Assembly: GCA_032209605.1 (NCBI GenBank)
Contig: JASFXZ010000028.1
Span: 6,458,941 to 6,522,940 of the forward strand
Direction: 5' to 3'
From: Mactromeris polynyma
Taxonomy: Eukaryota > Mollusca > Bivalvia > Venerida > Mactridae
DNA: 64,000 nt
Under the pieces are notes generated by a model. That model was not told where the DNA came from. It saw only the letters and a list, made by a program, of their open reading frames with translations, and did not search any database. The position numbers were made by a program, and so were the translations under genes. The stretch's first letter is position 1, and each line of letters begins with the position of its first letter. Below, one piece after another: positions 46,291 through 58,600 of the stretch.

Positions 46291-46695
46291 TATATTGGTC
46301 CCTAAAATGAATATTGCGCAATAATGTACAGCTCAAATGTTATGCAAACAAGAGTAGAAAGTAAAGCATTGTATTTAGACTACAATTCAGCTACAAAACT
46401 GTGAACATATTTTTGTTTAACAAAACTACACCACAACAATAGGAAGTGGAAATATTTGGAACTACAGTTGTACTTTTTTACAATGTGTGTGTTCAATATG
46501 ACACCAAGTGTAGAACTTTGGTATTAACACTAGAAAGGGTTGATACTGCTAAGTACAAGAACTGGGTATTTATACGAGTAATTTAAACGATAAATGTAGG
46601 TTTAATCTCTTTTGCTAATTACAGTTGAGGACCTAAGGAGAGACATGCAATAGTAATTATTTATGAAACAGTTTGAGCATTTGGCTCTCTTAGAT

Positions 46696-49600
46696 TCAGA
46701 TTGATCTTGATTCAATATGTGTCAAACATTTGCCCATACCTTCATGCACTCGCATGTGAAATTTGAGGTCAAATATATGCGGAAACTGCTTTCCACATTC
46801 TTTGCATGTGTTGGCTTTCTCGGGCGCATGCGTACGTCTCACGTGACTGTCATGTGCCGCATGGGAAGCAAATGCTTTTCCGCAATATTTACACTGAAAA
46901 CAAAGATATGATTATGTCATAATAAAGTAAAATCGCAGGTTGGGAGAGATGCACGTATATTTCATTTATTTTAACAATAACTGACATCTATAACAGTGCC
47001 ACTGAGAGAATAGAGCAATGTGCACTATAAATACATGCTTTGGTGAGTCGAAGTGTTTCTTTTCTCATTCTTTTTCAAATTAGCATGGTCTGATATCGGT
47101 TTCAATAGTATAATGCAAGTCAGGCATGTTGTCTTCACATCTGTGGGTGATAACATCTTGTCCACATTTTGATGTTCGCTGATTGTCTAACTTTAATCGT
47201 AGTTTGTTTGTTTCATCGGGTTTAACGCCGTTTCTCAACGATATTTCAGTTATATACGGCGGCCGGTTCACCTAACCAGTTTTTCCTGGACTGAAATCTA
47301 ACCAGTACTAACTTACCATTCCACAAGGAGCCGGCAACTTCTCCACATGTGGAGGAAAATCGAAACTTTTTGTCAAATTTTCATGGAAAGGTATGACCTG
47401 CCGCGACCGGGAATCGAACCCGGATCGCCGGATTTCAAGGACAGTAAGGCAAACATAAAGGTGTGTATTTTGTGGTATTGTACGTAAAGGCTTAGGTATT
47501 GTGTCACGAAAGCATGGTCATTGTTTCTGTTTCTGTTAATACTATGGTTCCAGTTCTACTAACCAAGCCAAACAGTGTCAAACTTTAGAAAGAAACCATT
47601 TTGAATACAGCTAATACTACTAAGTGTGACACAATCGTCAGCTGTAGATACAACGGGAGTCTGTTTCTAGAAATGAAACTTTATCTTTTTGTCAATTACT
47701 CCACGTCATACTCATTGTTATTACCAAAATCAAACGAGTACAGTCAAACCTGTGTTAAAGACCACCTGCGAACAAAGACAACTATTGCAAAACCTGTCTG
47801 CAAAGCCACCAATTTTATCTCACATCAGACCATTTTCAATGATATTTAATCTGTTAATAGAGACCACCTGTAAACAAAGACCACATTTTGCTGTTCCCAT
47901 GGTCGGTCTTTACAGACAGGTTTGACTGTATTATTTAATGCAGCAGTGTTTGATGACAAACACCAAAATTCCTTCCATGACAAATAGATTACAATCTAGA
48001 GCCAGAGTGCCAGACCCCTGATACAAAGGTCGCGGGTTCTAATCATACCAGGGGGAAATTATCCGGGGTCTTTATGCACTAGTACTGGTTAATAACACAA
48101 AAAGCAGTGATCGAGAGTGATTAGTTTAACTTGTTTGATAGTTGTAATATGGCTTTATGTCACATAAACAGCCCGGGTCATGCAGTGACTATTCCAGCTA
48201 TGAAGGTGGAGGAACACCCCCTGGTGGGTACCCGGGTAGAAGCTCCGACCTTCCGTCAGTTCGATGGTTTCCTCACTTACAAAATTTAATTAAATATCTC
48301 GGGTGGGATTCGAACCCGTAGCGGTGCGCGGCAAATATGTTAAGTCAGAGACATTAACCACTCAATCGCAGTGGCCACTGGTCTTTAAATTAAGTTAACA
48401 ATTACGAATACAATAGTTTTATAAATACCTTAAACGGTCGTTCACCACTATGCTGTCTGATGTGAGTTCTGAGGATACTGGAGGCCGTGAAGGATTTGTT
48501 ACAATATACACATTTATATGGCCGCTCACCGCTGTGTACCTGAAATACATTTTGTTTGAAGATACATGTTGTGTGTAATAGATCAATATGCAAACGTTTT
48601 CTTTGCACAGATCAAACTCTCCAGAATGACCATCTCTCGACCTCTCTTCAAGAACACTATCGATATTCCTATAGTTAGTATTTACAACCAAATTAAACTG
48701 ACTAAAGTAACACTATCACAATAATAGACAAAATGTACATCTGCCAAAGTGCTGCTCTGCAGAGGTCGGGTTGGATACCCGGATGTTTTATTCACACTTA
48801 ATACATTGCAACGCATAAATAAATCTGCAGTATGTTTAACAGTTTTAACCACAGAAGATTGTCACGAGTTCTTTCCCTTTATCCCTTCGAGAGTTGTTTC
48901 CCTTTATCCCTTCGAGAGTTGTTTCCCTTTATCCCTTCGAGAGTTGTTTCCCTTTATCCCTTCGAGAGTTGTTTCTCTTTATCCCTTCGAGAGTTGTTTC
49001 CCTTTTTCCCTTCGAGAGTTGTTTCCCTTTATCCCTTCGAGAGTTGTTTCCCTTTATCCCTTCGAGAGTTGTTTCTCTTTATCCCTTCGAGAGTTGTTTC
49101 CCTTTTTCCCTTCGAGAGTTGTTTCCCTTTATCCCTTCGAGAGTTGTTTCCCTTTTTCCCTTCGAGAGTTGTTTCCCTTTATCCCTTCGAGAGTTGTTTC
49201 CCTTTATCCCTTCTATAGTGCATTTTGTATACGTATATTAAAATTCACGGGATGAAATATAAATAGTTATTATAGTGATAGCTATATCTATACAATACAG
49301 TTATAATATGAGTAGATGATATACTTATAAATTTAAGCATAAAGACCAATGGACCTTTACGTCCCCTGTTCAAACGCAGATGTATACATGTACATTATTC
49401 CACATACTTACCCTCATATGTTTGTTTAGACTCGACGACTGACTGAAACTTTTACCGCACACACTACATTTATGTGGTCGATGTTTCTCGTGCACGTGTA
49501 GAATGTGGATACGTAACCTGTCCCTCTTCTCAAATGACCTGAAAATATGTGGCGGTAAATGTCTTTTCTATTACAGTAAAACCTCACTTAAAGACCATCT

Positions 49601-52600
49601 CAATAATAAGACCATCACAAAATTAAGAACACAATTTTCATGTCCATTTTCACCATTTTGCTCTGTATTCAACCTCAATATTAAGACCACCTCAATATTA
49701 AGACCACTTTTTTAGGATCCCAAGGGTGGTCATATTATAAAGGTTTACTGTATATTTAGAATGTGAAAGCCATTGAATATTTTGCTTGGAAGGTTTAAAG
49801 GGCATATATACAACTCCACCGATGCAGTAAACGTTATTATATAAAATTGTGAAGTTTGTACGAGTCAATACAAAACGTAAGGCGTGCAAAGGTGCCTTTG
49901 CAACAAATATGTATCATAACAAACCAAAGTTTAATTTAATCGTCTTTTTTCAGTGAACATGTTGCAATGCTGAGCTATATCGTTTTACAAGCGTGCCTTT
50001 TTAACGATGTTTTCTGGTCAAATAAAACACGGGTAAAGTGCCGTATTGTAAGATTACATGTCACTATTGGCGCAGGATTCACGGTACTGTCGGGGCATTG
50101 TACATTCATTGAAGTTCAGTCAGATGTTAAATCCTGTTTTCATTGCAATTCGAGTACGATTTTAATGGTACGTTAATGTCTGTACCGAACTTTTAGAGGC
50201 AAATCCCTTTATTAATATCAATCGGGATCGATCTATTGCCCCTTCCTGTTAGGGTATGAATTATAAAAACATTGCGGGATGAGCTGCATTAAGTAATCAA
50301 ACTATCAATGCAAAATTTTAGCACACTTTGAAAAAGGAATTGTTCTGGTAAAACCCATTATGAACCACAGGAGATTTCACGGGTTATGACCCTTTATCCA
50401 ATCTAGAGTTCTCTCCCTTTGCCTCTGCTATAGTATATGTATATGTATATACATATATAATTATATTAAAGGAGAGAACTATAGACAGGAGAAAGGGAGA
50501 GAACTCTAGAAATAATAAAGGGAGATAACTATACAATGGATATAGGGAGAAAACTCTAGAAATGATAAAGGAAGAGAACTATAGACAGGAGGAAGGGAGA
50601 GAACTCTAGAAAAGATAAAGGAAGAGAACTATAGACAGCAGAAAGTGAGAGAACTCTAGAAAAGATAAAGGAAGAGAACTATAGACAGGAGAAAGTGAGA
50701 GAACTCTAGAAAAGATAAAGGAAGAGAACTATAGACAGGAGAAAGTGAGAGAACTCTAGAAATGATAAAGGAAGAGAACTATAGACAGGAGAAAGTGAGA
50801 GAACTCTAGAAAAGATAAAGGAAGAGAACTATAGACAGGAGAAAGTGAGAGAACTCTAGAAAAGATAAAGGAAGAGAACTATAGACAGGAGAAAGTGAGA
50901 GAACTCTAGAAAAGATAAAGGAAGAGAACTATAGACAGGAGAAAGTGAGAGAACTCTAGAAAAGATAAAGGAAGAGAATTATAGACAGGAGAAAGTGAGA
51001 GAACTCTAGAAAATATAAAGGAAGAGAATTATAGACAGGAGAAAGTGAGAGAACTCTAGAAAAGATAAAGGAAGAGAACTATAGACAGGAGAAAGTGAGA
51101 GAACTCTAGAAAAGATAAAGGAAGAGAATTATAGACAGGAGAAAGTGAGAGAACTCTAGAAAAGATAAAGGAAGAGAATTATAGACAGGAGAAAGTGAGA
51201 GAACTCTAGAAAAGATAAAGGAAGAGAACTATAGACAGGAAAAAGGGAGAAAACTCTAGAAAAGATAAAAGGAGAGAAGTCGTGACATTCTTCTGTGCAA
51301 TATACATTGACAAGTCCTTTTAATACATACAGACAAACATGTAACACAAACAGCGATATACCTTGTACATAAATGACAGGGGAACTTTCTGTCGCCTTGA
51401 TCCACACACCGGGTGTATTTTAAATGTTTGTCTCTGTAGTAACGGTAAGCGAACACCTTTCCACATCGTTCACACTCATAACCTTCGTTACCTGAAACTG
51501 TAAACATACACATTGTGTCAATCCATATATCGAGGGTTCAGTGCAAGACTATACTAACTCCTATATAAATATATTGGAGTTAGTATAGTCTTGCGCTGTA
51601 CCCTCGAATTATAGTCGGATCTCGTTCATTCGAATTCATCGGGTCCGAAATTTTTATTTCGAATTGTACATGGCCCATTTCAATTTGACGTGCCAAAGAA
51701 GATGCATCGGGACCTGATATATATTTCGGATGATACAAAGTATTCGGATAGAAGGTTGTCGAATCAATGAGGTTCTACTGTACTGTGACATACTGCATAA
51801 ATCATATTGTTGCAGTGTCTTATTCGTGACTGAAACCGTTAAAGACATTAAATTTTCAAAAGTTATGTTTACCAGCCTTTCGTTTTCGTTAAATCTAAAC
51901 AAATAGAATGTTGTCTGAATAATTCAGTGCTGTTACCCATTATACAGGTTTGACATATTTTTTTAAATTTAAATCCATATTGTTTTAACAAGGTAGTGGC
52001 AAACGGAACATTTTTAAAGTCTACGTCTGAGTTTAAGTCTTACAGTATTTAGGTCCCAGATATTTCACGGAAAATCTAGATTGAGTTATGTATTAACCTA
52101 AATATTACACACCTCTCAAAATTCATTGACTAACAACAAAACAGACATGTAGACCAGATGTAGACATGCTAGCTCCACTGAACTTGGCAACACTGTTTGA
52201 TGCATCACTCCACAGGAAAATAAATTTCTTGAGGAAAAATCTCAATTGGAATAGTATGGTGAAACAACGGTCCGATATAACTGTAACAGAGTTATGGAAT
52301 CGGTCCGGTGACTCGGTGGTACAGCGTTAGTCACGGATGGGAGGGTCGCGAGTTCGAGATAGCACTATGGCCATTCGGCCCGCAGTCGGATTAGTGTGCC
52401 TGGGTATCAATGTCATGTGTCTACAGTATGGTGTCACCGTACTAGCAAACACCATTTTCTGTTCGCTGTAAATCATATAGACCACCCAGCAATTTAAGTC
52501 AGGTGGGTTAGGGGCCCAACTCCTGGTAAGGCAGCGGATCTAAAACAGCCTTCCGACTCCCCAGATGTTTGCATTGTGATGCATTTTCTTGTAATGTAAT

Positions 52601-55600
52601 ACGCTAATTTTGGACAACAACAGTAAAACCCTTGAATTTGGGATCCCCTCTTGCTTTAGTATTAGAAATGGACAACCCTATTTTGCCAAAATCTCAGGGG
52701 GGTCCGATACCCCACCCCCTATGGATCCGCGCATTTAAACAGTCGAAGCGCCATAAAACAACAATGAAATTATAAACATTCCTGTCACGTGATAGCAATA
52801 CTGTTAAATGAAAAACAAAAATTACCATGCGATAAATGAATATATGCAGCAGCTAAAGTATTCACTGTTCGTGTAATATTCACTCGTAGCAAACGATAGC
52901 AGAGGGTATTAAATAAATAATGGATTTTTCATTTGATATGAAATACATGTGTCATGTCTTTGCCGTCTGTTCACTGTCGTGAGTTTATGATTATTTTAAA
53001 ATATTACAATTATTCGGACATTTATATCGGGAAACTCGCCGTTATTTACAAGGCGATATTTGATTCCGCCGTCTTACAAACATTTTATTATGAAAAGACT
53101 TTTATTGACCCGTCCTTAGGTCACAGCATTAAACATAGTAAAACATGAACTTTTATTATTGTTTTATAACCAAGGAACGCGTCAATACGAAAGTGCTCAT
53201 TTTTCGTACAGCTTAAACCATTTGGTCAGGGTTATAAAGACGCTCTTTAAAATCATAGATTTGTAGATTAAAGAAATAAAATCGTCCTCTCTCTGTGGTC
53301 TGAATATCATAAAATTGAGATCTCGTCTTAAAAGGCGTGAAAAGACGATACTAATGCATTGTGGGTAATGGTGATTACGAACTTAATCTTTTCAGCCCTT
53401 TTGGTCTTGAAATCGCAATAAAACAGCAGCGTTCTGTGAGTTTTAGAAATGTGAGCAATATACTGAGGATTCATTTGATAATAAAATCTAGAAGTATTGT
53501 CCAAAAACCGTCATAAAACGTAAAGAGGATCTCGCACGTGTAATAATTAGAGGACCAGTCTGCCATTTCGATTTCTGTATTATCTTGTCGCAATAAGCTG
53601 GTGTAGCTTCCTGGAGACATTCTTTGTTGTTCGGGAACTATGGGACCGTACTTCCAGTAATTTGTGTTGAGAAACCCGAATTTCTAAACTTTGAAAAACA
53701 CGCAGAAGGACTGAACCGATCGTGTGATAAGTTCTCAAATCTACACTGAAGCTGAGCTTAACCGCCATTTTGTATTTGGAGAATCTTCAATAGATACATG
53801 TAGCTCCAGCATCTACAATATTAACCTCCCTTGTCTGTAATCATTAGCCATTTTGATAGGCAAAACTGATAAGCCCTTATAGGAGTAATCCCCAAACATG
53901 TGATAATTGATAAAATGCCAAGAGAATTTGCATGTGACAACCACTTTTACATCAACTTTCTAAGTCAACTTCCCACTTAAGCAGAATGAATAAGTTATTT
54001 TTTATATTTATGATTATTTTATCATCGTTTACATTATATTCTCTTCAAACTTTAAGGAAATGTGCCTATCAATATGACTGACCATTCAGAACAAGGGAGG
54101 TAAATAAATGTGGGAACTATCAATATGACTGACCATTCAGAACAAGGGAGGTAAATAAATGTGGGAACTATCTATATGACTGACCATTCAGAACAAGGGA
54201 GGTGAATAAATGTGGGAACTATCAATATGACTGACCATTCAGAACAAGGGAGGTAAATAAATGAGGGAACTATCAATATGACTGACCATTCAGAACAAGG
54301 GAGGTAAATAAATGTGGGAACTATCAATATGACTGACCATTCAGAACAAGGGAGGTAAATAAATGTGGGAACTATCAATATGACTGACCATTCAGAACAA
54401 GGGAGGTGAATAAATGTGGGAACTATCAATATGACTGACCATTCAGAACAAGGGAGGTTAATAAATGTGGGAACTATCAATATGACAGACCATTCAGAAC
54501 AAGGGAGGTAAATACATGTGGGAACTATCAATATGACTGACCATTTAGAACAAGGGAGGTAAATACATGTGGGAACTATCAATATGACTGACCATTCAGA
54601 ACAAGGGAGGTAAATACATGTGGGAACTATCGATATGACTGACCATTTAGAACAAGGGAGGTAAATACATGTGGGAACTATCAATATGACTGACCATTCA
54701 GAACAAGGGAGGTAAATACATGTGGGAACTATCAATATGACTGACCATTCAGAACAAGGGAGGTAAATAAATGTGGGAACTATCAATATGACAGACCATT
54801 CAGAACAAGGGAGGTAAATAAATGTGGGAACTATCAATATGACTGACCATTCAGAACAAGGGAGGTAAGTAAATGTGGGAACTATCAATATGACTGACCA
54901 TTCCGAACAAGGGAGGTAAATAAATGTGGGAACTATCAATATGACTGACCATTCAGAACAAGGGAGGTAAATAAATGTGGGAACTATCAATATGACTGAC
55001 CATTCAGAACAAGGGAGGTAAATAAATGTGGGAACTATCAATATGACTGACCATTCAGAACAAGGGAGGTAAATAAATGTGAGAACTATCTATACATTAT
55101 GACAAAGTGATTTGAATCGGTAAAATGGATGTTGACAGGTTAACCTCGACGTTTTGTTATAGTTTAGTTCATCAGAATTATAAATCTTACAGATCACTGC
55201 AATCCAAATGAACAAAAGAAGTACAGTCAAACCTGTGTTAAAGACCACCTGCGAACAAAGACCACTATTGCAAAACCTGTCTGCAAAGACCACCAATTTT
55301 ATCTCCCATCAGACCATTTTCAATGATATTTAATCTGTTAATAGAGACCACCTGTAAACAAAGACCACATTTTGCTGTTCCCATGGGTGGTCTTTACAGA
55401 CAGGTTTGACTGTATACAATAATTTTCCAAAAACTACAGTCGGACCTCGTTCATTCGAATTTCGAATAACAAATGAGAGAATAGTTTCGAATTGCCCATT
55501 TCATTTCGACGTGCCGAAGATATAATTTTATTTGTTCTTTAGTTCGAATGATACATTTGAACCCACCCACAAACATTTCTTAAACATTGTGTTGATTTAG

Positions 55601-58600
55601 TTGTCACATTGCTTCGATTTTTATTTTCGGCGATTTTTACGAGATTAATGCACCAAGCGAATAGTGGAGAGCTGATTGCTCGTAACGGTTCTCTGTACAC
55701 ATATGTAGCTATAAATATTTGTAACTCAGAATTTCAAAGCGTTCAGCTGTCTAATAGCAGTTAGGGGTCGCATTTAGGTCTCTAAACGAGGTCTTAATGT
55801 AATTAATTGTGTGATAAATATCTAATTAACAGCACATGGAGTGAGATCGATAGATACACCCGTACCCGAATCTCTTGATGCTTAAATGCCAGTGAATCAC
55901 CACATAGAGCAACGTATGACACCACACGACAATATGGTGTGCATTGTAATGAAATATTTATAGATAAGTTGTTTATACAATTATTAGTAGAATGTGTGAT
56001 GTCAAGTTTTGATTGATTTAGTTGATGTCTCCCATTCACACACACCACACGACTGTAACTGTTGTATAGTTCCGATTGATCTCTTGCTATCACAGGGCAA
56101 TTAAATGTGATTTTCATTCTATAGAGTTCGAAACTTTTGAATCGAGAGGCTTTTAAATATGTTGGCTTGTATAATAATGCAGACAATCATCGTTAACAGA
56201 TTCACGGACATGCATTTCATCTTCAATGCTGCACAGTGAACACACGAAGCACAACTTGCGTTTCTGTCGTTGTGAACAATTAAGGCTTAGAATTATATAA
56301 TTAAACAATTTTAATCTACGAAATCATAATTGCCTGCATTTTCTGTGGTTAAAAAGATGGCGGATGGAATGGTCTAAAACTTACGTTTGTCCTCGGCACC
56401 GGAACCGTCTCGTTTATCTTCACCACTGAGAGCCATGGTAACCGGGATACCCATAAACTGTGAGTACATGTCCCCGTACCACACAAGGATTTCCATACCG
56501 ACAGGAATATCTCTACAGACCTGAAAACGTGTTTGTGTGATTAACCATCTCGGTATTCAAAGCAAACTTGATTCAAAATGAATATTTTTTATTCAACACA
56601 AATAAAAATAAAATGATGTTAAATAAACAAATCTGCCATCAAACAGATGACAGACACATACCACGACTGTATATAAGTTGATATACAGTAAAGTCATGTT
56701 TTGAGCAACACGAAAAATCGGTCAATGGCGCTACCGGGATACTGTAAGCCTTTATAACATTTCTTAGTTTACAACGTACTGGTTGGTTGTATTAATATGG
56801 AAATGTACATTGTTTGAATTGTTACACAATAGATAGACAATAAAGGTACACATTTTATCATAATCTTAATTACAGAGCAGATCAGAGCAGAACTGCAAAT
56901 TTCGATTTGACCATAGCAAACCATCAGTTTAATTAAACACATGACGAATTACATGTATTGTGTAGAGACAGAAATCTGATATAAATATTAGCACCGGTTT
57001 GTAGAATAACTTATACCTATACATTCAATTAAATGCACACAATCATTCCTTTAAATCACACTTATCAATACAAGCGGAACATAGTTCGTAGAAGATGATA
57101 GTATGCACTGGCTTACCTCATAGAATATCTGGTTTACTTCTTGAACTACGGTCACATTTTGTTCAGAGATATGCCGGGCACAATTGACATATGACATCCA
57201 GTTACCAGTGGCTCCTCTACCATCTATGAAATGGCTTAGTTTCCCTTCTTTAAATATCTAGAATACATCGAAATGTGATTTTATACTTCATATAATAGTA
57301 AATCTACGGAGCCCCGTAAGTGCCATACACAAAGTTTTTATTTCGCTATAAAAAGATGGGGATACAGATTAATGGTATGTCACAACCGGTACTCCGTAAC
57401 AGCCACAGTCACACACAGTAAGTAAACTTCTTTCAACTGGAGGATACATAAGACTATGGACGTCACCTTAGAAATAGCTTTATTTATGGCAATTTCAACA
57501 TAGAGGAATAAACAATGTACGCCTAGCTAGAAACCACTTCAATTATCGCGTGCAACTCTTGTATATACCATCATTATGAATGTTTCGTATTTCATGTTGA
57601 TAATTTAAGTTCTTCGTCAACACCTGTGAATGTTGTGTTAGTAATTTAAAAATCGAACATTCCGGCCCCTTACCTCCCACATATACGTATTGTCATCAAA
57701 CGATTTTATCTCACTCGTATTTACGACCTTTCCTTTAAAGGGGCCATATCGCTTTCCCTTTGGTATCGTCTGCTTTCTGCAGAATATCCCATAATGCACA
57801 ACTCCACCAAATGTCGTTGGGTAAATACATAATTCTGAAACAAATTCACACAAACTCAGTCTATCAATGAATAAACAAATCTATGAATCGGTCCGGAAAA
57901 CCGACCAACCTAGCAATGTACCAACTTAACAATCGACCGACCAAAAAGCAAGTAACCCACCGATAGACCGTCCGTCCCACTGTCCGACCGTCCGTCCCAC
58001 CAATCGACCTTCCGACCGTCCAACAGACAGACCGACCGTCCCATAGACCGACCGCCCGTCCCACAGACCGACCGACCGTCCGTCCCACAGACCGACCGAC
58101 CGTCCGTCCCACAGATCGACCGACCGTCCGTCCCACAGACCGACCGACCGTCCGTCCGTCCCACAGACCGACCGACCGTCCGACCCACCGACCATGACTC
58201 AAGTCAATATACCGATCAACCGACCAAACTACGAACCGACCGAGCAACCCACTAAGCCATCAATCAAACAAGGTACCACATTAATCAATAAATATCAATA
58301 AACACGGGCTAGCTTGTTCACAAACGGTTTTATCTTTAATTGTCGGTACCATAAGATGATCACCATTTAAATCGACCGCTAGATCTTCAAAACGTAGAAT
58401 TAGTCAAAAAGTAAAATCTTCTACAGACAATATTTTAGATGGCAAATACTCATAGCGTATGTTTGTTTGACCATTTGATTAAGTAAGTAATGTGTCGGCT
58501 GTGATTGCCAGCATAGTACCGGATCAAAGTATATAACTTGAGGTAACATGAGAGACATTTAGATGCGTTAGTGATCTTTCAAAAAATACATGGACCCTAG

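Noticed and set aside
48749..49255. Three overlapping + strand frames of 115-168 codons
   Set aside because: All three frames are open because a stop-free 25-bp unit cycles through the frames.
54172..55041. A 289-codon - strand open frame of 17-residue repeats
   Set aside because: Artefact of the 51-bp minisatellite (17 codons per unit) inside a PRDM14 intron.
57864..58247. Gly/Arg/Ser/Val-rich repeat frames on the - strand
   Set aside because: Several overlapping frames are open at once in a short GC-rich minisatellite, which is not expected of a real gene.
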